Positions 54,530 through 63,492 of a stretch of 64,000 nt of DNA are shown here, piece after piece. Made by a program: the position numbers and the translations under genes. Below the pieces are notes generated by a model that saw only the letters and a program-made list of their open reading frames with translations, ran no database searches and was not told the origin of the DNA. The stretch is from Variovorax sp. YR216 (GTDB taxonomy: Bacteria > Pseudomonadota > Gammaproteobacteria > Burkholderiales > Burkholderiaceae_C): the NCBI RefSeq assembly GCF_900107745.1, contig NZ_FNRO01000011.1, positions 1 through 64,000 of the forward strand, read 5' to 3'. Positions within the stretch are counted from its first letter, which is position 1; each line of letters begins with the position of its first letter.

Positions 54530-55144
54530 ATGAGCTCCAAGACCCAGGATGGCATCGATACGCACCTCCGGGAAGAGTGCACGGCCAGCGAGCTGTTGTT
54601 CCAGGGAAACTTCCTTCGCGCGAAGCGAGATACCGTCAAGCTGCCGGACGGGCACACTGCAACGCGCGAATACATCGTGCATCCGGGCGCGGTCGTGGTG
54701 GTGCCGCTGCTGGACGATGGGCGCCTGGTGCTCGAGCGCCAGTACCGCTACCCGATCGGCCATGTGATGACCGAATTTCCCGCCGGAAAGCTCGATGCCG
54801 GCGAGGATGCCCTGCTGTGCGGCCAGCGCGAACTGCTCGAGGAGACCGGCTACACCGCGCGCGAATGGGCGTACGCGGGTGCAATGCATCTCGCCGTGGC
54901 CTATTCGACGGAAATCATCCACATCTACTTCGCGCGCGGTCTTTCGCTCGGAACCCGCCAGCTCGACCACGGCGAGTTCCTCGACGTGATCACGGCGACG
55001 CCGGACGAGGTGCTTGCCTGGTGCCGGGACGGGATCGTGACCGACGCCAAGTCGCAGACCTGCGCGCTGTGGCTGCAGAACATCCTGTCCGGCGCATGGG
55101 CCCTAGACTGGCAATCGCCCGCGCCGTTCAGTGCGGCGAGATAA
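54530..55144 (+). CDS. NUDIX hydrolase, ADP-ribose pyrophosphatase type
   Basis: The 204-residue protein has the NUDIX box GKLDAGEDALLCGQRELLEETGY (GQRELLEETGY visible). The upstream VLERQYRYPIGHVMTEFPAGKLD is typical of NudF ADP-ribose pyrophosphatases. It would split ADP-ribose into AMP and ribose 5-phosphate. It begins ten bases after the DUF2818 gene. Confidence 0.88.
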   Translation: MSSKTQDGIDTHLREECTASELLFQGNFLRAKRDTVKLPDGHTATREYIVHPGAVVVVPLLDDGRLVLERQYRYPIGHVMTEFPAGKLDAGEDALLCGQRELLEETGYTAREWAYAGAMHLAVAYSTEIIHIYFARGLSLGTRQLDHGEFLDVITATPDEVLAWCRDGIVTDAKSQTCALWLQNILSGAWALDWQSPAPFSAAR

Positions 55145-55151
55145 TGGGCGC

Positions 55152-55586
55152 ATGAAGGTCCTCAACCTGCAATGCGCACTCGGGCACGGCTTCGAGGGAT
55201 GGTTCGCATCCCACGAGGAGTTCGATAGCCAGCGCTCGAGCGGGTTGGTCGAGTGCCCCCTGTGTGGAGACAGGAAGATCACGAAGCTGCTGGCCGCGCC
55301 ACGACTGAATCTGGGCAGCACCAAGCCGGCCGAGCCTCAACCGGTGCCGGCCGAGGGTAATTCGCCGGAGGGTCGCTGGCTTCAAGCGGTGCGCAAGGTG
55401 ATCGCGCAAACCGAGGATGTCGGCGACCGCTTCGCTGACGAGGCGCGCAAGATGCACTACGGCGAGGCGGAAGAGCGCGGCATCCGTGGCCAGACCACGC
55501 GCGAGCAGGCTCAAAGTCTGATCGACGAGGGCATCCCGGTGTTTTCGCTGCCTTTGCCACCGGCGCTTAAGGAAACCCTGCAGTAA
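55152..55586 (+). CDS. DUF1178 family protein
   Basis: The 144-residue protein starts MKVLNLQCALGHGFEGWFAS. A CPLCGD motif near residue 37 pairs with Cys8 and His12 and may bind zinc. The C-terminal half, DRFADEARKMHYGEAEERGIRGQTT (FADEARKMHYGEAEERGIRG visible), is the family hallmark. The function is not known. It lies seven bases after the NUDIX gene. Confidence 0.88.
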   Translation: MKVLNLQCALGHGFEGWFASHEEFDSQRSSGLVECPLCGDRKITKLLAAPRLNLGSTKPAEPQPVPAEGNSPEGRWLQAVRKVIAQTEDVGDRFADEARKMHYGEAEERGIRGQTTREQAQSLIDEGIPVFSLPLPPALKETLQ

Positions 55587-55626
55587 CGGAGCGCGCTGGC
55601 TGGGACCACCCGCTCCCGGGCGTTCT

Positions 55627-57411
55627 TCAGGCCACGAATTGCAGCGCCGCGAGCCGTGCGTAGACGCCGTTCTGCGCAACCAGGCTCGAATGCGTCCCTT
55701 GCTCGACGATGCCGCCGTGGTCGAGCACGACGATGCGATCGGCCTTCTGCACCGTCGCGAGCCGGTGCGCGATCACGATCGTGGTGCGTCCGGACATCGC
55801 CGATTCGAGTGCTGCCTGCACCATGCGCTCGCTCTCGGCGTCGAGTGCGCTGGTGGCCTCGTCGAGCAGCAGCAGCGGTGGATTCTTCAGCATGGCGCGC
55901 GCGATCGCGATGCGTTGCCGCTGGCCGCCGGACAGCCGCACGCCACGCTCGCCCAGGAAGGTGTCGTATCCCTCCGGTAGAGCGCGCAGGAAGTCGTCCG
56001 CAAAGGCGGCCTTGGCCGCGGCTCGGACCTCTTCGGCCGTCGCATCCGGCCGGCCGTAGCGGATGTTCTCGAAGGCGGTGGCCGAGAAGATGACTGCGTC
56101 CTGCGGGACCAGGCCGATCCGCTCGCGCAGTGTGTTCAGCGACAGCGCGCCGAGCGGCGCATCGTCCAGCGAGATGCCTCCCGACTGGGGATCGTAATAG
56201 CGCAAGAGCAGCTGGAAGACCGTGCTCTTGCCGGCCCCGCTCGAGCCCACCAGCGCCACGGTTTCGCCGGGCGTGATCGCGAGGTCGAAATCGCGCAGCG
56301 CGGGAACGGCGGGGCGCGAAGGGTAGTGGAAGGTCACCGATTCGAACCGGACCGAACTTCCCCCCGCGGACGCGGGCGCCTTGATCGGCGCGATGGGCGA
56401 TTCGATCGCCGACCTGGCGTGGAGCAGTTCCATCAGCCGCTCGGTCGCGCCGGCCGCGCGCAGCAGATCCCCGTAGACCTCGCCGAGCACCGCCGCGGCA
56501 CTCGCAAGGATGATCACGTAGACGACGGTCTGTCCCAGGTGGCCGGCGGTGATGTCGCCGTGCAGAACCGCCTGCGTGCCCTGGTAGAGCCCCCAGAGCA
56601 GGGCCGCAGAGGTCGCGATGATGATGAACGCGACAAGGATGGATCGCGCCTTCGTGCGGCGTACGGCGGTATGGAAGGCGCTGTCCGTCGATGCGTCGAA
56701 GCGGGCCGATTCGCGCGCTTCCGCGGTGTAGCTCTGGACGACCGGGATGGCGTTGAGCACTTCGGCAGCGATGGCGCTCGAGTCCGCCACGCGATCCTGG
56801 CTGGCACGGGACAGCTTGCGCACGCGCCGGCCGAACCACATGCTCGGCAGCACCACCAGCACGAGGATGCCGAGCACCTGGACCATCACGTAAGGATTGG
56901 TCCAGATCAGCATGGCGAGCGCGCCCACGCCCATCACCGCATTGCGCAGACCCATGCTGAGCGAGGAGCCTACGACGGTCTGGACCAGCGTGGTGTCGGC
57001 GGTCAGGCGCGAAAGCACCTCGCCTGTCTGCGTGGTTTCGAAGAAGACCGGACTCTGGCGCAACACGTGTGCGTAGACGGCATTGCGCAGGTCCGCCGTG
57101 ACACGCTCCCCGAGCCAGCTCACTGTGTAGAAGCGCGCTGCGGAGAAAAGGCCGAGGGCCACGGCGACGCCGAAGAGGGCGACGAAATGGTCGCGCAGCG
57201 CCATCGTCTGTGCGCCTTTGTCGCTGGAGACGAGCCCCCCATCGATCAGGCTGCGCAGTGCGATCGGGAAGACCAGCGTCGTCACGGCGGCAAGCACCAG
57301 AAAAACCCCGGCCAGGATGATCTGAATGCGGTAGGGCCGAAGAAAGGGCGCCAGCCCGGACAAGGACTTCGGGGAGCCTTTGCCGGGCCGGTTGGATGCG
57401 GAGGAAGCCAT
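55627..57411 (-). CDS. MsbA-related ABC exporter (fused permease and ATPase)
   Basis: The 594-residue half-transporter has six membrane helices (about 25-330), with the intracellular loop RLTADTTLVQTVVGSSLSMGLRN. The ATPase follows with Walker A GSSGAGKST, signature LSGGQRQRIAIARA, Walker B LLLLDEATSALD and switch IAHR. It works as a homodimer exporting lipid or drug. It resembles the MsbA-related group rather than MsbA itself, so the substrate is open. The first about 20 residues are Ser/Lys-rich. It is divergent from the MarR gene. Confidence 0.9.
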   Translation of the reverse strand: MASSASNRPGKGSPKSLSGLAPFLRPYRIQIILAGVFLVLAAVTTLVFPIALRSLIDGGLVSSDKGAQTMALRDHFVALFGVAVALGLFSAARFYTVSWLGERVTADLRNAVYAHVLRQSPVFFETTQTGEVLSRLTADTTLVQTVVGSSLSMGLRNAVMGVGALAMLIWTNPYVMVQVLGILVLVVLPSMWFGRRVRKLSRASQDRVADSSAIAAEVLNAIPVVQSYTAEARESARFDASTDSAFHTAVRRTKARSILVAFIIIATSAALLWGLYQGTQAVLHGDITAGHLGQTVVYVIILASAAAVLGEVYGDLLRAAGATERLMELLHARSAIESPIAPIKAPASAGGSSVRFESVTFHYPSRPAVPALRDFDLAITPGETVALVGSSGAGKSTVFQLLLRYYDPQSGGISLDDAPLGALSLNTLRERIGLVPQDAVIFSATAFENIRYGRPDATAEEVRAAAKAAFADDFLRALPEGYDTFLGERGVRLSGGQRQRIAIARAMLKNPPLLLLDEATSALDAESERMVQAALESAMSGRTTIVIAHRLATVQKADRIVVLDHGGIVEQGTHSSLVAQNGVYARLAALQFVA

Positions 57412-57451
57412 GGCCCGATTCTAGCTAACGCTTGCCCACTCAAAGGTCGCC

Positions 57452-57480
57452 TTGACAATAATTGCCCCGGCAACTAATAT
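57452..57480 (+). promoter_or_regulatory. Consensus sigma-70 promoter and MarR-type operator
   Basis: TTGACA (57452-57457) and TAATAT (57475-57480) are separated by exactly 17 bases. The spacer holds the inverted repeat TTGCC-CC-GGCAA (57462-57473), a good position for autorepression. The start site would be close to 57487, which is the first base of the annotated marR ATG. Confidence 0.75.
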
Positions 57481-57486
57481 TCCGGC

Positions 57487-58041
57487 ATGTCCCAGTCCAA
57501 GAGCCCCGAGTCCATGCTGCAAGAGACGCCGCCCGGCGGGCGGCGTGCCGTCAAGGCGTTCTACAAGGCCGAGAACTACCGTTCCGAGGAGAGCATCGGC
57601 TACCTGATGCGGCGCATCATGACGGCAGTCGGCCAGTCCGTGGAATCGCTGATGTGCGAACCTGGCAGCCCGACCTACCCGCAATGGGTACCGCTGCACA
57701 AGCTTCACATGGGGCAGGCCACCACCGTGGCCGAACTGGCGCGCGAGTGCGAACTCGACACCGGCGCCATGACCCGCCTTCTGGATCGTCTCGAGGCCAA
57801 GGGCCTCTGCCGGCGTGTTCGCTCGGTATCCGACCGCCGTGTGGTCAACATCGAACTGACCGACGAAGGCCGTGCCGCCGCCAAACAAGTACCGCATCTG
57901 CTCTGCCGCGTGCAGAACGAGCACCTCGCCGGTTTTTCCGACGAGGAATGGGAGCAGCTCAAGAGCTATCTGCGCCGCATCCTTGATAACGCACAGGCCA
58001 TCTCGGCCCGAAAAGAAAAGAATGACTCTTCTTCTTCCTGA
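57487..58041 (+). CDS. MarR-family transcriptional regulator of the efflux operon
   Basis: The 184-residue protein has a winged helix-turn-helix (about 75-145), with ATTVAELARECELDTGAMTRLLDRLEAKGLCRR and a DRR wing, flanked by dimer helices. The ATG at 57487 would be at the predicted transcription start (leaderless). An internal ATG at 57514 is an alternative that gives a short leader. It heads marR-lipoprotein-emrA-emrB and probably represses its own promoter until a phenolic or drug ligand binds. Confidence 0.9.
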   Translation: MSQSKSPESMLQETPPGGRRAVKAFYKAENYRSEESIGYLMRRIMTAVGQSVESLMCEPGSPTYPQWVPLHKLHMGQATTVAELARECELDTGAMTRLLDRLEAKGLCRRVRSVSDRRVVNIELTDEGRAAAKQVPHLLCRVQNEHLAGFSDEEWEQLKSYLRRILDNAQAISARKEKNDSSSS

Positions 58042-59509
58042 AGGCGCCTTGCGCCGAACCACTGCAGTCGCGACCGCCGTGTTCGCGTTGGCGCTCGCGG
58101 GTTGTGCCGACATGGGTGGCATTTCGTCGCAGGCCAAGCTGCGCGATGCCGATTCGCTCGGTCTGACGGCACCGGCGGCTGCCGCGCCTGTTGCGGCCGC
58201 TCCGGCCCTCGACAGCCAGTGGTGGCTCGCCTTCGGCGATGCCCAGCTCAATTCGCTGATCGCACAGTCGCTGGAAGGCAATCCGAATCTGCAAGTCGCC
58301 CGTGCGCGCCTCGCACGTGCGCAGGCGGCGGTTTCCGTGACCGAGTCCTACGACAAGCCGCAGCTCAACGGTGCGCTCGACCTCACGCGCGAGAAGTTCT
58401 CCGCCAACTACATCTATCCGTCTCCGCTGGGCGGCTCGATCCAGGAAGCGGGCACGTTGCAGTTCAATGGCAGCTGGGAGCTCGACTTCTTCGGCAAGAA
58501 CCGCACCGCGATCGAGGCCGCCATCGGCAGCGCCAACGCCGCCGCCGCGGATGCCGATGCGGCGCGCGTGCTGCTCGCGAGCAACGTCGCGCGCGGCTAC
58601 GTGCAGTGGGCGCGCCTGCAGGATCGCCTTGCAGTCGCCAACCGCACGCTCGCGCAGCGCGAGGAGACCTTCAAGCTCGTGCGTGACCGCGTCTCCGCCG
58701 GGCTCGATACCCGTCTGCAGTTGAAGCAGAGCGAAGGCGGCCTGCCTGAAGCGCGCCAGCAGATCGAATCGCTCAAGGAGCAGGTCGAGATCGCCCAGCA
58801 TGCGCTCGATGCGCTGGTTGCCAAGCCGGGCGTCACCCAGGCACTGACTGCGCCGGTGCTCGCCAACATGAAGCCGATCGCGCTGCAGTCGACGATCCCG
58901 GCCGACCTGCTGGGCCGCCGTGCAGACATCGCGGCCGCGCGTTGGCGCGTCGAAGCCGCCACGAGCGACGTGGCGAACGCCAAGACGCTGTTCTATCCCA
59001 ACGTCAACCTGGTGGCCTTTGCCGGATTCCAGAGCATCGGCTTCGACAACCTGCTGAAGTCCGGAAGCCAGCAATGGGGCGTGGGCCCCGCAGTGCGCCT
59101 GCCGATCTTCGAAGGAGGCCGTCTGCGCGCCAACCTGCGCGGCAAGTCGGCCGATCTCGACACCGCGATCGAAAGCTACAACGCGACCGTGATCGATGCG
59201 GTGCGCGACGTCGCGGACCAGATCTCCAGCGTCCAGTCGGTCGGGCGCCAGCAGGTGCAGCAGCGCGAAGCGCAGGCCGCTGCCGAGGCTGCCTACGACA
59301 TCGCGGTGCAGCGCTACAGCGCCGGCCTCGGCACCTATCTCGACGTGCTGACGGCCGAAGTCACGGTGCTGGCACAGCGCCGCGATAGCGTGGATCTCGC
59401 CGCGCGCGCCCTGGATTCGCAGGTCGGCCTCGCTCGCGCACTGGGCGGCGGCTGGCAGCCTGAAGACGCCAAGACCGCTGCGGCCGGCTCTGCCACCGCG
59501 CACAACTGA
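58022..59509 (+). CDS. Outer-membrane efflux lipoprotein, NodT/OprM family
   Basis: The 495-residue TolC-like protein has a lipoprotein signal, ALAGC with the acylated Cys28, followed by two copies of the outer-membrane efflux repeat (about 60-260 and 280-480). Motifs such as FNGSWELDFFGKNRTAIEAA and LDVLTAEVTVLAQRRDSVDLA are typical. It forms the outer-membrane channel for the EmrAB pump that follows. It overlaps marR by 20 bases. Confidence 0.93.
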   Translation: MTLLLPEGALRRTTAVATAVFALALAGCADMGGISSQAKLRDADSLGLTAPAAAAPVAAAPALDSQWWLAFGDAQLNSLIAQSLEGNPNLQVARARLARAQAAVSVTESYDKPQLNGALDLTREKFSANYIYPSPLGGSIQEAGTLQFNGSWELDFFGKNRTAIEAAIGSANAAAADADAARVLLASNVARGYVQWARLQDRLAVANRTLAQREETFKLVRDRVSAGLDTRLQLKQSEGGLPEARQQIESLKEQVEIAQHALDALVAKPGVTQALTAPVLANMKPIALQSTIPADLLGRRADIAAARWRVEAATSDVANAKTLFYPNVNLVAFAGFQSIGFDNLLKSGSQQWGVGPAVRLPIFEGGRLRANLRGKSADLDTAIESYNATVIDAVRDVADQISSVQSVGRQQVQQREAQAAAEAAYDIAVQRYSAGLGTYLDVLTAEVTVLAQRRDSVDLAARALDSQVGLARALGGGWQPEDAKTAAAGSATAHN

Positions 59510-59539
59510 ACAAACGTTTCGTACTCGAAAGACATCGTC

Positions 59540-60853
59540 ATGGAAAACAACAACGCCGCCAACCCCGCCGCTCCGGCTGGAGCCGCAGCAGAAGCACCGG
59601 GCTCCAACAACAAGCGCCGCCGCGCGCTGACCGCGCTGGCCGCGGCCGTCGTGGTCGTCGGCGCCGGCTGGGGCGGGTATGAATGGCTGGTCGCCAGCCA
59701 CTACGAGTCGACCGACAACGCCTACGTGCAGGGCAACGTGATCCAGATCACGCCGCAGATCGCGGGCACCGTGATGGCGATCAATGCCGATGACACGGAT
59801 TTCGTGAAGGCCGGCCAGCCGCTCGTGCAACTCGATCCGTCCGACGCCCGCGTGGCGCTCGATCAGGCGGAGGCGGCACTGGCCCAGGCGGTCAGGCAGG
59901 TCCGGACGCTGTACGTCAACAACGCCTCGCTGGCGGCGCAGGTCTCCCTGAAGCAGGCGGACATCGTCCGGGCGCAGAGCGACATCGCGCGGGCCGAAGA
60001 CGACCTGAAGCGCCGCCAGGCGCTCGCGGGCGGCGGCGCCGTGTCGAAGGAAGAGCTCAACCACTCCGAAACCGCGCTGGCCAACGCCAAGAGCGCGCTG
60101 GCGGCCGCGCAGGCAGGCGTACTCGCCGCGCGCGAGCAGTTGTCGAGCAACCAGTCGCTCACCGAAGGCACGAGCGTCGAGCAGCACCCGAGCGTGCAGG
60201 CAGCCGCCGCCAAGGTGCGCGAGGCCTTCCTCGCGACGCAGCGCGTCGGGATGCCCGCACCGGTCGACGGCTACGTTGCCAAGCGCACCGTGCAACTCGG
60301 CCAGCGCGTCACCGCCGGCACGCCGATGATGTCGATCGTTCCGCTCAACCAGCTCTGGGTCGACGCCAACTTCAAGGAAGTGCAACTGCGCAGCATCCGT
60401 ATCGGCCAGCCGGTGAAGCTCACTGCCGACCTGTACGGCAAGAAGGTCGAGTACACCGGCCATGTGCAGGGCCTCGGCGTCGGCACCGGCGCAGCCTTCG
60501 CGCTGCTGCCCGCGCAGAACGCGACCGGCAACTGGATCAAGGTGGTGCAGCGCGTGCCGGTCCGCATCGCGCTCGAACCCGAGCAGCTCAAGGCCAACCC
60601 GCTGCGCGTGGGCCTGTCGATGGACGCCGAGATCGACGTGCGCGACAAGGGCGGCAAGATGCTCGCCGACGCACCGCGCGGCGAAGCAGCGGCGGCGCAG
60701 ACGCAGGTCTACAGCCAGCTCGAGCGTGGCGCCGATGCAGAAGTGCAGCGCATCATCGCAGCGAACCTCGGCCACGAAGCCGCGCAGAAGGCGCCGGCTT
60801 CGAATGGCACCAAGTCGGCGACGCCGTCCGCATCGGTGGCCCAGCCGGGCTGA
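59540..60853 (+). CDS. emrA: EmrA-type membrane fusion protein
   Basis: The 437-residue HlyD-family adaptor has one N-terminal membrane helix (about 28-52). A biotinyl-lipoyl-like domain (YESTDNAYVQGNVIQITPQIAGTV), a long helical hairpin and a beta-barrel domain ending in a disordered Ala/Ser tail follow. It links EmrB to the outer-membrane channel. Confidence 0.92.
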   Translation: MENNNAANPAAPAGAAAEAPGSNNKRRRALTALAAAVVVVGAGWGGYEWLVASHYESTDNAYVQGNVIQITPQIAGTVMAINADDTDFVKAGQPLVQLDPSDARVALDQAEAALAQAVRQVRTLYVNNASLAAQVSLKQADIVRAQSDIARAEDDLKRRQALAGGGAVSKEELNHSETALANAKSALAAAQAGVLAAREQLSSNQSLTEGTSVEQHPSVQAAAAKVREAFLATQRVGMPAPVDGYVAKRTVQLGQRVTAGTPMMSIVPLNQLWVDANFKEVQLRSIRIGQPVKLTADLYGKKVEYTGHVQGLGVGTGAAFALLPAQNATGNWIKVVQRVPVRIALEPEQLKANPLRVGLSMDAEIDVRDKGGKMLADAPRGEAAAAQTQVYSQLERGADAEVQRIIAANLGHEAAQKAPASNGTKSATPSASVAQPG

Positions 60854-60871
60854 TCGAGCGAGGTTCGCGCA

Positions 60872-62431
60872 ATGTCGAACGCCGCTGCACAGCAGCCGCT
60901 TCCGCCGCTCGAAGGTTCCGCACGCATGTGGGGAACCATCGCGCTGTCGGCCGCGACCTTCATGAACGTGCTCGACACTTCCATTGCGAACGTGTCGCTG
61001 CCGGCGATCTCCGGCGACCTCGGCGTGAGCTCGACGCAGGGCACCTGGGTCATCACGAGCTTCGCGGTGGCCAACGCCATCGCGGTGCCGCTCACGGGCT
61101 GGCTCACGCAGCGCTTCGGGCAGGTGCGCCTGTTCATGGCGAGCGTGCTGCTGTTCATCATCAGCTCGTGGCTGTGCGGTCTCGCGCCCAACATGACGAT
61201 GCTGATTGCCTTTCGCGCGCTGCAGGGTTTCGTCGCGGGGCCGATGATCCCGTTGTCGCAGACGCTGCTGCTGTCGAGTTATTCGCGTGCCAAGGCGGGG
61301 CTGGCCATGGCGATGTGGTCGATGACCACGCTGGTCGCGCCGGTGATGGGGCCGCTGCTCGGCGGCTGGATCACCGACAACATCTCCTGGCCGTGGATCT
61401 TCTACATCAACATCCCCGTGGGCCTTCTGGCCGCCGGCATCACCTGGGCCATCTACCACAAGCGTGAAAGCGCGACGCGCAAGGTGCCGATCGACGGCAT
61501 CGGCCTCGCTCTGCTGGTCCTGTGGGTCGGATCGCTCCAGCTCATGCTCGACAAGGGCAAGGAGCTCGACTGGTTCCACTCGGCCCAGATCGTGACACTC
61601 GCGGTGGTGGCGGTGGTGGGCTTCGCGTTCTTCCTGGTCTGGGAACTCACCGACAAGCATCCGGTGGTCGACCTGTCGCTCTTCAAGCGCCGCAACTTCT
61701 GGTCGGGTGCGCTCGCAACCGCAGTGGCCTATGGGCTCTTCTTCGGCAACGTGGTGCTCCTGCCGCTGTGGCTGCAGCAGTACATGGGCTACACCGCCAC
61801 GCAGGCGGGGATGATCATGGCGCCGGTGGGGCTGCTGGCGATCTTCTTCTCGCCGATCGTGGGCATGACGGTGGGGAAGGTCGATCCACGGCGCTATGCG
61901 ACCTTCTCGTTCCTGGTCTTCGCGCTGGTGCTGTGGATGCGCTCCAACTTCAACACCCAGGCGGACTTCTGGACGATCATGATCCCGACGGTCATCCAGG
62001 GCGTGGCGATGGCGTTCTTCTTCATCCCGCTGGTGACGATCACGCTGTCGGGCCTCACGCCGGACCGCATCCCGGCCGCGTCGGGCCTCTCGAACTTCCT
62101 GCGCATCACGGCGGGCGCCATCGGCACCTCGACCGCGACGACGCTGTGGGAGAACAGGGCGACGCTGCACCACGCGCAGTTGGTCGAGGCGATCAACCAG
62201 GGCAGTTCCGCCGCAAGCGGCGCAATGGCCAATCTGGGCGGCGCCGGCTTCAGTGCCGAGCAGGTGCTGGGGCAGATCAATCGCCTGGTCGACCAGCAGG
62301 CCTTCATGCTGGCGTCGAGCGACGTGTTCTACGGCTCGGCGATCCTGTTCCTGCTGCTGATTCCGCTCGTGTGGTTGGCGAAGCCGGCGCGCGGAGGCGG
62401 TTCGTCGGATGCCGCCGCCGGCGCGCACTGA
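60872..62431 (+). CDS. emrB: EmrB-type MFS drug efflux transporter (DHA2, 14 helices)
   Basis: The 519-residue transporter has 14 predicted helices. The DHA2 motif LDTSIANVSLPAISGDLGVSSTQGTWVITSF (LDTSIANVSLPAISGDLG visible) and the antiporter motif GPLLGGWITDNISWPWIFYINIPVG are both present. It exports hydrophobic compounds with EmrA and the lipoprotein channel encoded upstream. It starts 18 bases after emrA. Confidence 0.94.
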   Translation: MSNAAAQQPLPPLEGSARMWGTIALSAATFMNVLDTSIANVSLPAISGDLGVSSTQGTWVITSFAVANAIAVPLTGWLTQRFGQVRLFMASVLLFIISSWLCGLAPNMTMLIAFRALQGFVAGPMIPLSQTLLLSSYSRAKAGLAMAMWSMTTLVAPVMGPLLGGWITDNISWPWIFYINIPVGLLAAGITWAIYHKRESATRKVPIDGIGLALLVLWVGSLQLMLDKGKELDWFHSAQIVTLAVVAVVGFAFFLVWELTDKHPVVDLSLFKRRNFWSGALATAVAYGLFFGNVVLLPLWLQQYMGYTATQAGMIMAPVGLLAIFFSPIVGMTVGKVDPRRYATFSFLVFALVLWMRSNFNTQADFWTIMIPTVIQGVAMAFFFIPLVTITLSGLTPDRIPAASGLSNFLRITAGAIGTSTATTLWENRATLHHAQLVEAINQGSSAASGAMANLGGAGFSAEQVLGQINRLVDQQAFMLASSDVFYGSAILFLLLIPLVWLAKPARGGGSSDAAAGAH

Positions 62432-62439
62432 ACGGGGCT

Positions 62440-62534
62440 CACCCCCAGGCTTCGCGCACTTCGTGTCGCTACGCCAACCCCCTTGCAGGGGGCAACACCA
62501 GCGGCCCGGCTGAGCCGGTTCCGCGGTGTTCCGC
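62440..62534 (+). repeat. Dispersed intergenic repeat, copy 3
   Basis: It begins eight bases after the emrB stop codon and is related to copy 1 in the same orientation and to copy 2 inverted. Shared blocks include CACCCCCAGGCTTCG, GCACTTCGTGTCGCT, the CCCCC/GGGGG hairpin and GAGCCGGTTCCGCGGTGTT. Confidence 0.75.
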
Positions 62535-62613
62535 GAACCCGCCGGGCTTCGCCGGCGCCCTTCTTGCGGGCGATCTGACTCCCGCAGCGCAGCATAGGCA
62601 TTTGCCCCAGTAG

Positions 62614-62636
62614 GCAGGTTCGTTACGCCTGCGAAC
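62614..62636 (+). promoter_or_regulatory. Overlapping alternative stems upstream of livG
   Basis: GCAGG (62614-62618) can pair with CCTGC (62628-62632), and the overlapping GTTCG (62618-62622) can pair with CGAAC (62632-62636). The two pairings exclude each other. It may be an operator or RNA switch, or may be chance. Confidence 0.3.
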
Positions 62637-62680
62637 AATGCGGTCGCGCAGCCACGGTGGCGTGCGCGGACATGGACCGC

Positions 62681-62725
62681 ATGACTGATCTTTTCTGCCA
62701 GCTCAAGGGCGCGATCGCGAGATGA
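62681..62725 (+). CDS. Possible 14-codon upstream reading frame coupled to livG
   Basis: ATG at 62681 opens a frame of 14 residues (MTDLFCQLKGAIAR) whose TGA overlaps the livG ATG by four bases, which would allow translational coupling. There is a weak ribosome site before it. It could be a leader peptide, a remnant of a longer upstream permease gene, or chance. Confidence 0.3.
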   Translation: MTDLFCQLKGAIAR

Positions 62726-63492
62726 CCGACATCATTCTCGAAACGCGCCAGCTCACCAAGGAATTCAAGGGCTTCACCGCAGTCAGCAAGGTTGATCTGT
62801 CGGTCGTTCGCGGATCGATCCATGCCTTGATCGGTCCCAACGGCGCGGGCAAGACGACCTGCTTCAACCTGTTGACCAAGTTCCTCGAGCCGACCTCGGG
62901 CACGATCCTGTTCAACGGCACGGACATCACCCGCGAGCGGCCGGCGCAGATCGCGCGCCGCGGCATCATCCGCTCGTTCCAGATTTCCGCCGTGTTCCCG
63001 CACCTGACGCTGCTCGAAAACGTGCGCCTCGGACTGCAGCGCTCGCTCGGCACCTCGTACCACTTCTGGAAGAGCGAAAGATCGCTGACGCCGCTCAACG
63101 CGCGGGCGCGCGAACTGCTCGCGCAGGTCGGCCTGGAAGACCTTGCCGATGAGCTCACCGTGAACCTGCCCTACGGCCGCAAGCGCGCGCTCGAGATCGC
63201 GACCACGCTCGCGATGGAACCCGAGCTGATGCTGCTCGACGAGCCCACGCAGGGCATGGGCCATGAGGACGTGCATCGCGTGGCCGAACTCATCAAGCGC
63301 GTGTCGGCGGGACGCACCATCCTGATGGTCGAGCACAACATGAGCGTGGTCTCCACCATCGCCGACACCATCACCGTGCTGCAGCGCGGCGCAGTGCTCG
63401 CCGAAGGCCCGTATGCCGTGGTCTCGAAGAATCCGCAGGTCATGGAAGCCTACATGGGCACCACCGAAGGCCAACTGCAGGGGGCGCACTGA
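62722..63492 (+). CDS. livG: Branched-chain amino acid ABC transporter ATPase LivG
   Basis: The 256-residue ATPase has Walker A GPNGAGKTT, the LivG-type signature LPYGRKRALEIATTLA in place of LSGGQ, Walker B LMLLDEPTQGM and switch VEHNMSVV. The usual livHM permease genes are not upstream and may lie beyond the window. Its stop shares one base with the livF start. Confidence 0.92.
   Translation: MTDIILETRQLTKEFKGFTAVSKVDLSVVRGSIHALIGPNGAGKTTCFNLLTKFLEPTSGTILFNGTDITRERPAQIARRGIIRSFQISAVFPHLTLLENVRLGLQRSLGTSYHFWKSERSLTPLNARARELLAQVGLEDLADELTVNLPYGRKRALEIATTLAMEPELMLLDEPTQGMGHEDVHRVAELIKRVSAGRTILMVEHNMSVVSTIADTITVLQRGAVLAEGPYAVVSKNPQVMEAYMGTTEGQLQGAH

Noticed and set aside
51271..54675. An 1134-codon minus-strand open frame opposite nuoM and nuoN
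   Set aside because: It is antisense to two intact complex I subunits, and its Gln/His/Arg/Asp-rich composition has no recognisable motif.
57959..62638. A 1559-codon minus-strand open frame opposite the efflux operon
   Set aside because: It is a shadow frame of marR, the lipoprotein, emrA and emrB. It has no domain pattern and an Arg/His/Gly-rich composition.
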